Source: Streptomyces sp. 840.1 (GTDB taxonomy: Bacteria; Actinomycetota; Actinomycetes; Streptomycetales; Streptomycetaceae). Taken from it: 64,000 nucleotides of DNA. Of this stretch, positions 8,163-14,925 are shown in pieces; the first letter of the stretch is position 1, and the number at the start of each line of letters is the position of its first letter. Location of the stretch: the NCBI RefSeq assembly GCF_003751445.1, contig NZ_RJUU01000003.1, positions 1,240,001 to 1,304,000 on the forward strand. The letters are read 5' to 3'. The translations under genes were made by a program, and so were the position numbers. The notes below the pieces were generated by a model. It was not told the origin of the DNA. It searched no databases and was given only the letters and a program-made list of their open reading frames with translations.

Positions 8163-9263
8163 ATGACCTACGAGCCCTCTTCCGTGTTGGACGCCGCACC
8201 GTCGGACGGCGTCGATCCGGACGAGTTCGTGCGAGCGGCCATGCACTGGCACTTCGACCCGCGGACAGGCTCCCGCTACTGGCTCGAGCGGGCCGAAAGG
8301 CTGGCCTTCGATCCGATGCGGGACGTGAAGTCCGTGGCGGACCTGTCGCTCTTCCCCGACCTGACCGACGAACTACGGGACGTCCCGGTGACCGAGCTGA
8401 TCCCCCGGGGCTATGGAAACCGTGCCGCCCTCATCAATGTCTTCGACAGCGGCGGCACGACCGGGGCGCCCAAGCGAGTCGTCCAGCTCGACGACTGGAT
8501 GCGGCGCAGCACCGAGCAGATCGACCGTCGGCTCCGGGACCACGGCCTGCCCGTCGGCACCCACTGGCTGACTGTGGCGCCGACCGGGCCCCACCTGGTG
8601 GGGGACGTCCTGCAGCGAGCGGCGGGTGCCCTGGGGAGCCCAGGACTGAGCATCGACATGGACCCCCGCTGGGTCAGGAGACTGATCGCCGCGGGCCGCG
8701 GCGACGAGGCCGAGTCCTATACGGACCACCTCGTCGAGCAGTGCCGACGGATCCTGCTGACCCAGGACATCGGAGTACTTGCCGCGACCACCCCGCTGCT
8801 GGAGCGGTTCGCCGCCGAGGACGACCTCCTGGAACGGATCAACGGCTCCGTCGAGGCGATCATCTGGGGTGGCACGCACATGGATCCCGACACCCGCCAC
8901 CTGCTGGCCACGGACGTCTTTCCCGATGTGCCGCTCATCGGCATGTACGGCAACACCATGATGCTCACCGCGCTGATCGAACGTGTCGGTCTCAGTGCGA
9001 GCCGGCCCTGCGTGTTCGATCCCGTGTCGCCGAACGTGTTCCTGTCGGTGGTGGATCCCGGCACCGGTGAACGGGTCGAGGTGGGTGAGCGGGGCCAGGT
9101 GATCGTCAGCCATGTCAGCAAGTCCATGCTCATCCCCAACAACGCCGAACGTGACACGGCCGTACGCGTGCGGCCGGCCGACGGCCAGGCGGGCGACGCC
9201 GTGGCGGACGTGGCCCCGGTGGCCACGGTGAAGGACGAACGCGTGATCGAGGGCGTGTACTGA
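8163..9263 (+). CDS. Adenylate-forming enzyme, EhpF-like
   Basis: This 366-residue protein is a short ANL-superfamily (AMP-forming) ligase. The phosphate-binding motif DSGGTTGAPK lies near residue 98 and the GMYGNTMM segment occupies the A5 position. The size matches the compact ligases described for phenazine griseoluteate pathways (EhpF) rather than full-length acyl-CoA ligases; the usual C-terminal lid domain appears missing. It should activate a carboxylate as an acyl-adenylate for the reductase encoded next. AGAAAGGACC is its ribosome-binding site, and its TGA overlaps the next ATG (TGATG), so the two genes are translationally coupled. The substrate is unknown; no phenazine core genes are in view. 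Confidence 0.68.
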   Translation: MTYEPSSVLDAAPSDGVDPDEFVRAAMHWHFDPRTGSRYWLERAERLAFDPMRDVKSVADLSLFPDLTDELRDVPVTELIPRGYGNRAALINVFDSGGTTGAPKRVVQLDDWMRRSTEQIDRRLRDHGLPVGTHWLTVAPTGPHLVGDVLQRAAGALGSPGLSIDMDPRWVRRLIAAGRGDEAESYTDHLVEQCRRILLTQDIGVLAATTPLLERFAAEDDLLERINGSVEAIIWGGTHMDPDTRHLLATDVFPDVPLIGMYGNTMMLTALIERVGLSASRPCVFDPVSPNVFLSVVDPGTGERVEVGERGQVIVSHVSKSMLIPNNAERDTAVRVRPADGQAGDAVADVAPVATVKDERVIEGVY

Positions 9264-10654
9264 TGACGGCTGCCGACATCACGGACCCGGTCCACGTGGA
9301 CGCTCTCGGCCCCCGCGGCGCCTACCGGTCGCGGGTGCCGAGCACGGTGACGGATGTGTCCGGTGCCGAAGTGGCACGACTGAGCCTGGTACCACCGGTG
9401 TACGTGACCCGGGCTCTCGCGGCGCTGCGCAGAGCCGAGCCCGTGGCAGCGGCCGGCGCGGACGCGCTGTTGCGGGCGGCGGGCGAGGAGTTCGCGACCG
9501 GCACCATCGGTGGGCTGGGCGTACGCGAGTACGAACACCTTGTCAGTCGTACCTCGGGCATCCCGCTGACGGTGGTGCGCTCCACCACGCGCGGTACGGC
9601 ACGGTTCGTCGCGCAGGCCCAGTCGTCCGCCCGCCGAGGCAAGCCGAGCGGGGCGGTCCTCGACCGTCGGGATCCGGCACTGAAGGCCGGGCACGCCGTA
9701 TGGGCCCGTCGAGGCGACGTGTTCGCCGTCAACGCCTCCGGCAACCATCCCGGAGTCCACCGGCAGTGGCTGGAGGCACTGGCCCTGGGTTACCGCGTCG
9801 CCGTGCGTCCTTCCCGACGGGAGCCGTTCACGGCCCACCGGCTGATCGGGGCACTGCACCGGGCCGGTGTCCGCGAGGACCAGCTGGTGCTCCTCCCCAC
9901 GGACCATGCGACCGGCGACGCGCTGATACGCGGCGCGGACCGCGCGGTGGTCTACGGCGGCGACGATGTGGTCGCACGCCACGCCCACGATCCCCGCGTG
10001 CTGACCCAAGGTCCGGGCCGGACCAAGATCCTCGTCACCGCAGACACGGACTGGCGCCAACACCTCGACACGATCATCGGTTCCGTCGCCGATGAGGGGG
10101 GCACCGCGTGCGTCAACGCCACCGCCGTCCTCGTCGAGGGCGATCCCGCACCGCTCGCCGAAGCCGTCGCAGACCGGCTGTCCCAGCTGCCCGCCCTGCC
10201 GCTCCAGGACGCCCGTGCCGTGCTCCCGGTCTGCCCACTGGACCGGGCGCGCGCCCTCAGCTCCTACCTGAGGTCGGCGGCGGCAGGTACTCGTGCCTGG
10301 CTCGGTAGTGAGGGCGTCGTCGGTGACCTCGGTGACGGAAGCGCCGCCCTGCGTCCCGCCGTCCATCAGGTCGACAGCCCCCTTGCCGCCCAACTCCGGA
10401 CCGAACTCCCCTTCCCCTGCGTGTGGGTAGCGCCCTGGAGCCGCGCGGACGGGATCGCTCCTCTACGGGACACGCTCGTCCTTTCCGCTCTGACCAGCGA
10501 CGGCACGTTGCTCGACGAGTTGCTGGCGGAGCCCACGATCGCCAATGTGCACGTCGGTGACACCCCGACCTACTGGATGGCCCCGGGGGTGCCGCACGAC
10601 AGTTACCTGTCAGATTTCCTGATGCGCAGCAAGGCCATGATCGGCACCCTGTAG
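9263..10654 (+). CDS. Aldehyde dehydrogenase / acyl reductase-like protein
   Basis: This 463-residue protein has the aldehyde dehydrogenase superfamily layout. A cofactor-binding half contains NASGNHPG and a catalytic half contains DEGGTACVNATAV, where the Cys of GGTACVN sits at the thiol-nucleophile position (near residue 285). Coupling to the upstream adenylation gene suggests that the pair reduces an activated carboxylate to an aldehyde (LuxC/EhpG-like logic) instead of oxidising one. The start overlaps the upstream stop by one base. No other biosynthetic genes adjoin, so the product is unknown. A convergent hairpin follows the gene. Confidence 0.68.
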   Translation: MTAADITDPVHVDALGPRGAYRSRVPSTVTDVSGAEVARLSLVPPVYVTRALAALRRAEPVAAAGADALLRAAGEEFATGTIGGLGVREYEHLVSRTSGIPLTVVRSTTRGTARFVAQAQSSARRGKPSGAVLDRRDPALKAGHAVWARRGDVFAVNASGNHPGVHRQWLEALALGYRVAVRPSRREPFTAHRLIGALHRAGVREDQLVLLPTDHATGDALIRGADRAVVYGGDDVVARHAHDPRVLTQGPGRTKILVTADTDWRQHLDTIIGSVADEGGTACVNATAVLVEGDPAPLAEAVADRLSQLPALPLQDARAVLPVCPLDRARALSSYLRSAAAGTRAWLGSEGVVGDLGDGSAALRPAVHQVDSPLAAQLRTELPFPCVWVAPWSRADGIAPLRDTLVLSALTSDGTLLDELLAEPTIANVHVGDTPTYWMAPGVPHDSYLSDFLMRSKAMIGTL

Positions 10655-10678
10655 GAGGTCGGGCGACACGGGCACCGT

Positions 10679-10739
10679 GATCGCCGGTCAACCGCTGCCG
10701 GAGCGGACTCGTCGCCCGATGCTCCGGCCCCCGGCGATC
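10679..10739. terminator. Convergent bulged hairpin
   Basis: A two-part inverted repeat: GATCGCCGG (10679) pairs with CCGGCGATC (10731), and inside it CCGGAGC (10698) pairs with GCTCCGG (10721). It lies between two convergent genes and is a likely bidirectional terminator, though without a U-tract. Confidence 0.5.
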
Positions 10740-10770
10740 GCCCGCCCGGGCGGGTGCGCCGCGGCATGCG

Positions 10771-11505
10771 TCACACGCCCGCGTGCGCGTTCCAGTGGCC
10801 CTCCAGGACAGCGGCCACCTCCGCGGGCCGCTGAAGCAGCGGCCAGTGGTTGCAGTCCATCTCGATCACGGCGGAGGCGTGCAGGGACGCGCCGAGCCTG
10901 CGCCCGAACTCGATCTGGCACGCGGGGTCGTGCGCACCCCAGAAGACCAGGCACGGCGCGGAGACGGCGGACAGTCCCGGTTCCCACTCCGCGCCCATCG
11001 TGAGCGCCGACCGGTACAGCCTGAGGACCGCGTCTTTCATGGTCCCATCCACGCGTCGGGCCATCTCCCTCGCCCGGTCGATCGGCACATCGAAGCCGGC
11101 GGCCAGGTCCTCCGCGAACGGTTCCGCCCGGAGTTCCCTCATATAGCGATCGCCCTCAGCCTCGTCCTGCCAGATCTTGGCCAACGGATGCCAGACGTAT
11201 CCGGCGTTGATCGGTCCGTTGCCGCCCGCCCAGCTACGCACCAGATCGGGACGCAAATAGGCGACACGCAGTGTCAGAATGCATCCCCAGTCGTGACCGA
11301 CCAGGTCCACCGGCTCGCCCACCGTCTCCAGCCGCTGGATGAGCCAACGGACGTAGTCCTCTTTGGCCGAGCCGAAACCGGCCGGGCGTTCCGTGCCGAA
11401 GCCGGGCAGGTCCCAAGCCTCCACATCGGTCCTGGTCAAGTGCTGTCGCACGCCGTCCCATACGTGGTGGGTGTCAGGAACACCGTGGATCAGAATCGCG
11501 GGCAT
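10771..11505 (-). CDS. Alpha/beta hydrolase with Asp nucleophile (epoxide hydrolase/dehalogenase-like)
   Basis: This 244-residue alpha/beta hydrolase has HGVPDTHHVW near its N-terminus and the nucleophile elbow GHDWG. An Asp, not a Ser, occupies the nucleophile position, which is typical of epoxide hydrolases and haloalkane dehalogenases. A C-terminal NHWPLLQRP segment should supply the His. Expected role: hydrolytic detoxification of an epoxide or halide in the cytoplasm. I chose the ATG at 11505 (AAGGA upstream, and the protein then begins MPAILIHG like its relatives) over the longer frame to 11556. Confidence 0.78.
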   Translation of the reverse strand: MPAILIHGVPDTHHVWDGVRQHLTRTDVEAWDLPGFGTERPAGFGSAKEDYVRWLIQRLETVGEPVDLVGHDWGCILTLRVAYLRPDLVRSWAGGNGPINAGYVWHPLAKIWQDEAEGDRYMRELRAEPFAEDLAAGFDVPIDRAREMARRVDGTMKDAVLRLYRSALTMGAEWEPGLSAVSAPCLVFWGAHDPACQIEFGRRLGASLHASAVIEMDCNHWPLLQRPAEVAAVLEGHWNAHAGV

Positions 11506-11559
11506 GAGTGAGTTCCTTCGTGAGGAGGAGATCGTCTCGCGGACAAGGCCGCACACATC

Positions 11560-11576
11560 TTGTCACAATGTTGTCA
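11560..11576. repeat. Tandem TTGTCA pair spaced one helical turn
   Basis: TTGTCA at 11560 and again at 11571 (5-base spacer, 11-base period) between two divergent hydrolase genes. It may be an activator or repressor site. The first copy contains TGTCACA, but no CGGTC follows at 15 bases. Confidence 0.35.
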
Positions 11577-11693
11577 ACGCATCCGGTTGGGGCGACGCAC
11601 CCGCTTCGGCCGGTCGGGGCAGTCCGGCGCCGCGAGATGGCGCGGCACACACCGTGTTGAGCAACCGTATCGGATGGTGCATCATCTGACACT

Positions 11694-12650
11694 ATGAGCA
11701 CATCTCCGGAGCCGACATGCTCCGACCCCGTCGCCGAAGACCCCGGATCCGGTCTTTCACCCGGCACCCACACGGTACTCGTCCCCTTCGGTTCCACTGT
11801 CGTGGAACAGCGTTTTCACGTCGCAGGCAGGGGCCCCGTGTGCGTCGTCCACTCCGGGGGGCCGGGCATCGGCTGGGAGTACATCCGCATGCCCGTGCTC
11901 GAGAAGGACCTGACCATGGTCTACATCGAGCCCATCGGTACCGGTACGTCAGGAAGGCTGGCCGACGCCCGCCAGTACAACATCGCTACCTACACACACT
12001 TTCTGCACACGGTCGTGGAGCGTCTGTCGCTGACCTCGTTCACCTTGCTCGGTCACTCGCACGGAGGGTTCGTCGCTCAACGCTACGCGCTCGACCACCC
12101 GGAACGGCTGGCCTCACTGATCCTGTACGACAGCTCCCCCAGGACGGGCGAGAGCTTCTGGGCCGAAGCGACTTCCAGCATGGCGGAGTTCGCCCGCAGG
12201 CACGTCGACAAGCACCCCGAGGTGTCCTCGTACGGCGCGCAACTCACCACATCGCTCGGCGAACTCGACGACAAGGATGCGACTTCCATTCTGCACTCCA
12301 TCTGCCCGGCCTACTTCTACGACTACTGGGGACGAGAGGACGAGTTCGGCCCCGCCCGCCGAACGCTGCGCATGTTCGCCGCCCCCAGTCAGGGCGAGGG
12401 TCCTTCTTTCGACGTTCTGCACGAGCTGTCCGGTCTCGCCACTGCGACACTCGTCGTCGTGGGAGTGGCGGACTTCATCTGCGGGCCGCGATGGGCTCAT
12501 CTGATGCACGAGGAGATTCCGGACTCCCGACTCGTCGTCCTGGACGAGGCCGGCCACTTGGGCCATCTTGAGAAGCCGGAGGATTTCGCCCGTGCGGTGG
12601 TGTCGTTCCTGGCACGGGCGCACACCGTACTCGAACCGGGCCGCCCGTAG
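11694..12650 (+). CDS. Alpha/beta hydrolase, proline iminopeptidase-like
   Basis: This 318-residue hydrolase shows the peptidase S33-like pattern. HSGGPG (near residue 56) corresponds to the HGGPG oxyanion motif, GHSHGGF carries the nucleophilic Ser, VGVADFICGP carries the acid, and AGHLGHLEKPE carries the His. The family includes prolyl aminopeptidases but also many small-molecule hydrolases, so the substrate stays open. No ribosome-binding site is visible ahead of the ATG (the upstream sequence is TCATCTGACACT), so the mRNA may be leaderless or translated from an atypical signal. It is divergent from the Asp-nucleophile hydrolase at 10771. Confidence 0.75.
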   Translation: MSTSPEPTCSDPVAEDPGSGLSPGTHTVLVPFGSTVVEQRFHVAGRGPVCVVHSGGPGIGWEYIRMPVLEKDLTMVYIEPIGTGTSGRLADARQYNIATYTHFLHTVVERLSLTSFTLLGHSHGGFVAQRYALDHPERLASLILYDSSPRTGESFWAEATSSMAEFARRHVDKHPEVSSYGAQLTTSLGELDDKDATSILHSICPAYFYDYWGREDEFGPARRTLRMFAAPSQGEGPSFDVLHELSGLATATLVVVGVADFICGPRWAHLMHEEIPDSRLVVLDEAGHLGHLEKPEDFARAVVSFLARAHTVLEPGRP

Positions 12651-12707
12651 CCCGGCGTCGGAGACGGCCCGAGGCGTCCCTGTCGGGTGCAGGAGTCGTG
12701 GCGCCTT

Positions 12708-13064
12708 TCACGGCACTCCGGCCCTGGCATCCTTGGGGCCGTCGCGCCGCGGAGGAGCGATCGCCGGGCGGGAGGGCGGCGCGGACAGCAAGGTCGAGGG
12801 CCCTGACGGAGCCCGCTCCCGGCCCGCGTTGGCCATGACGGCAGCGACGTACGGCAGGAGGATGGCGAGCGCCAACGCGCCGAACGCCACGTACTGTTCG
12901 ACGTTCCACAGGACGATGGTCAAGATCACCGCGACCGTGCGAACCGACATGAGGATGACATAGCGCCGCTGCCGCTCACCGACATCCTCGTCCAGCCCGC
13001 GCCGCGCAGCGGTGATCCGGAAAACCGGCGTCCCGTCGTGTTTCCTGCTCACTTCGTCACCCAT
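12708..13064 (-). CDS. DUF3099 membrane protein
   Basis: This 118-residue protein matches the actinobacterial DUF3099 pattern: an ITAARRGLDEDVGERQRRY segment before two close hydrophobic helices (roughly residues 38-55 and 60-78), then a basic, Pro-rich tail. Function is unknown; members are usually small inner-membrane proteins. The start at 13064 (MGDEVSRKHDG) keeps the conserved domain near the N-terminus; longer frames upstream have no homology-like sequence. A TGTGACA at 13203 gives a weak minus-strand match to the window promoter (TGTCACA, 15 bases, ATGTC) 119 bases upstream, which I do not count. Confidence 0.72.
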   Translation of the reverse strand: MGDEVSRKHDGTPVFRITAARRGLDEDVGERQRRYVILMSVRTVAVILTIVLWNVEQYVAFGALALAILLPYVAAVMANAGRERAPSGPSTLLSAPPSRPAIAPPRRDGPKDARAGVP

Positions 13065-13274
13065 CCGTTCCGGCGCCTTTTCCCGCGGACACGCTGTCAG
13101 CGAGCCCCGGCCTTCGCCACACCGTGCCGCGTCATCACAAGTTCTCGTGATCTGCGCCGTCAGGTGGCTTCCTCCCTGCATTGACATTGCGGACACGGAG
13201 TATGTGACAACAATGTGATCGCTCCTGCCCGCCTGCCGGCAGCACTGTCGCTCGTGAGGAGCGATGATGGTGTG

Positions 13275-13727
13275 ATGCACATTCCCCCGGCACACCGGCC
13301 GAAGGGCGACGGTCCGCGCACCATCGTCACCGGCGTGGACGGCTCGCCCACTTCACTTCGCGCGGCGGCCTACGCGGCAGGTCTCGCACGCCGTCAAGGC
13401 GCCCGGATGGTTGCCGTCCACGTCATCCGCCCGCCCTTCGGCGCGAACATGGCGCCGATGGCGGACATCGAGCTGCGCGGCACGCTGAAGGAGATCGCCG
13501 AGCAGGTCCGGGACGACGTGCACGACGGTGCCGAACACGTCGGCATGCAAGTCGAGTTCGTCACCGCGGACGGCGACCCGTACGCGCAGCTCGTCCGAGT
13601 GACCAACCAGCTCGGGGCGGACGCTCTCGTGGTAGGTGCCTCGACGCGTGTCGGACACCGGATCGTCGGGTCGCTCGCCGTGCGACTGGTCCGATCCGGG
13701 CTGTGGCCCGTCACCGTCGTGCCGTGA
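13275..13727 (+). CDS. Universal stress protein (UspA family)
   Basis: This 150-residue single-domain UspA protein has TGVDGSPTS at the start of the fold (a VDGS-type N-terminus). Its C-terminal nucleotide-binding segment, LVVGASTRVGHRIVGSLAVRLVR, carries the G-2x-G-9x-G(S)-type pattern of ATP-binding members in degenerate form. It is probably a cytoplasmic stress modulator. GAGGAG lies about 12 bases before the ATG; a GTG one codon earlier is equally possible. A strong convergent hairpin follows. Confidence 0.82.
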   Translation: MHIPPAHRPKGDGPRTIVTGVDGSPTSLRAAAYAAGLARRQGARMVAVHVIRPPFGANMAPMADIELRGTLKEIAEQVRDDVHDGAEHVGMQVEFVTADGDPYAQLVRVTNQLGADALVVGASTRVGHRIVGSLAVRLVRSGLWPVTVVP

Positions 13728-13750
13728 GCGATGTACCGCGACGCCGACGA

Positions 13751-13803
13751 ACGCGCCTTCTCGCAAGCCGGGCTCGATCGCCGTGACGTACGAGAAGGCG
13801 CGT
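13751..13803. terminator. Convergent hairpin between UspA and DUF5134 genes
   Basis: ACGCGCCTTCTCG (13751-13763) is the exact reverse complement of 13791-13803. The 13-bp stem with a 27-base loop lies between two convergent genes and is a likely bidirectional terminator. Confidence 0.6.
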
Positions 13804-13819
13804 GCGGTTCACTTACGGG

Positions 13820-14458
13820 TCAATGGGGCATGAACAGCATGATCGCCGTGCCCAGTGCCATCGCCCCGTGCCAGAACCGTCGGTAGAGGTCGTCGTCGTC
13901 GCAGGCCTGCGGCAAGGCCACGTCGGCCCGCAGGTCGGGCATGATGCGGATCAGCCAGGCCAGTGCACTTGCCAGGAGAATCAGCGCCAAGGTGGCCGTG
14001 ACCGCCTGAGCGGGATCGGACACCGGCGCGACATGACGGTGGTCGCCGACCGGATGTGCCAAGGTCGGGCCACCGGCGACGATCTCGTGGGAAGCCCGCG
14101 CCGCGGCGTGCCCCTGCCACGCCATCCATGTCATCCACGCCATCGCCGACATCCCTGCCGCAGAGGGCAGTCTTCCGGCGACCGCCCGCATCAGGGACAC
14201 CCGCCGCCGGCGAACGGCGGTGAGCGGGAACCACAGGGCTGCCGTCAGGAAGAACACGATCGGCGCCGGGTGACTCAGCCACTCGCCCCAATGCCACGGC
14301 ATCACCGCCATGGCCAGAGCCATGACGGCGTGCAGCAGATGATCGACGCGTTCCCGCCACCCGGCGTCGCGGGAGACAACGAACCAGCGCACAAGGTGTA
14401 TCGCGGCAGCCGTGAACAGCACGGTCATCAGGCAGTGGACGGTATCGACAGCACTCAT
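13820..14458 (-). CDS. DUF5134-type polytopic membrane protein
   Basis: This 212-residue membrane protein has about five hydrophobic segments (near residues 5-22, 45-65, 75-95, 120-135 and 165-185) and His-rich parts between them (VMPWHWGEWLSH, GDHRHVA). This layout is typical of actinobacterial DUF5134 proteins, some of which are thought to be linked to metals. Its ATG overlaps the stop of a 16-codon leader ORF (ATGA), so translation is probably coupled. An exact ECF41-type promoter lies 130 bases upstream. Function unknown. Confidence 0.7.
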   Translation of the reverse strand: MSAVDTVHCLMTVLFTAAAIHLVRWFVVSRDAGWRERVDHLLHAVMALAMAVMPWHWGEWLSHPAPIVFFLTAALWFPLTAVRRRRVSLMRAVAGRLPSAAGMSAMAWMTWMAWQGHAAARASHEIVAGGPTLAHPVGDHRHVAPVSDPAQAVTATLALILLASALAWLIRIMPDLRADVALPQACDDDDLYRRFWHGAMALGTAIMLFMPH

Positions 14459-14505
14459 ACTCGACCGCGCCTCCCTCCTGGGAGGCGCTGTGCGGATTCT
14501 GACAC
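14455..14505 (-). CDS. Putative 16-residue leader peptide coupled to the DUF5134 gene
   Basis: A GTG at 14505, preceded by AAAGG, opens a 16-codon frame (VSESAQRLPGGRRGRV) whose TGA overlaps the ATG of the DUF5134 gene. The ribosome-binding/start block (about 25 bases) is nearly the same as that of the cupin gene at 37394, which also begins VSE. Either it is a real coupling peptide or the relic of a cupin-like N-terminus. The frame is too short for codon statistics. Confidence 0.4.
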   Translation of the reverse strand: MSESAQRLPGGRRGRV

Positions 14506-14588
14506 TGTGTCGCACCTTTCGTGGGCTCCGGGGTACGACGGCGAGGTCCGCGACGGCCACCCGGTCGCGAGGACGGTCCACGCACCAT

Positions 14589-14615
14589 GACCGGATGCAG
14601 GCCGGACCTGTGACA
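14589..14615 (-). promoter_or_regulatory. ECF41-type promoter for the leader/DUF5134 unit
   Basis: Exact TGTCACA, 15 bases, CGGTC on the minus strand; the -10 end is 83 bases from the leader GTG and 130 from the DUF5134 ATG. Confidence 0.72.
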
Positions 14616-14649
14616 TCACGTACTCCCACCCGGGGGAGACATGACGCGG

Positions 14650-14676
14650 TGTCACAACAGCGCGCCATGTCCTGTC
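14650..14676 (+). promoter_or_regulatory. ECF41-type promoter (one mismatch), possibly for the pyruvate dehydrogenase operon
   Basis: TGTCACA, 15 bases, CTGTC. The -10 end is 249 bases upstream of the aceE ATG. The stretch between holds no gene I recognise, so this would be a long leader; the assignment is tentative. Confidence 0.45.
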
Positions 14677-14925
14677 CTACAGGTACCAGGCGCTCCGCGA
14701 CGTGGGCCTGTGACGTCCGCTTCGAGGGCCGCGTTTCCGCGCGCCGCCCGAGGTCTTCAGCGCGGTGCTCGACCGACGGACGCTGTTGCCACGGGCGGAC
14801 GCCGACGTGGGGCGCACCACGTTCTCCCACTGGCTCGAACGACGCTGACAGCCCTCGGCGGCACCATGCGTTGTCCGCGGCCCGAGAACTCGACCACCGC
14901 CAACCCGTTCCGACAAGAGGCTGCT

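Noticed and set aside
11561..11587. TGTCACA at 11561 as an ECF41-type promoter
   Set aside because: CGGT occurs only at a 16-base spacing and ends in T; the rest of the set has a strict 15-base spacer.
13183..13209. TGTCACA/ATGTC on the minus strand ahead of the DUF3099 gene
   Set aside because: Two mismatches in the -10 element; not counted.
13802..14590. Long frames antisense to the DUF5134 gene
   Set aside because: Typical high-GC shadow frames with His/Arg/Pro-rich translations; the minus-strand frame has membrane helices and a promoter.
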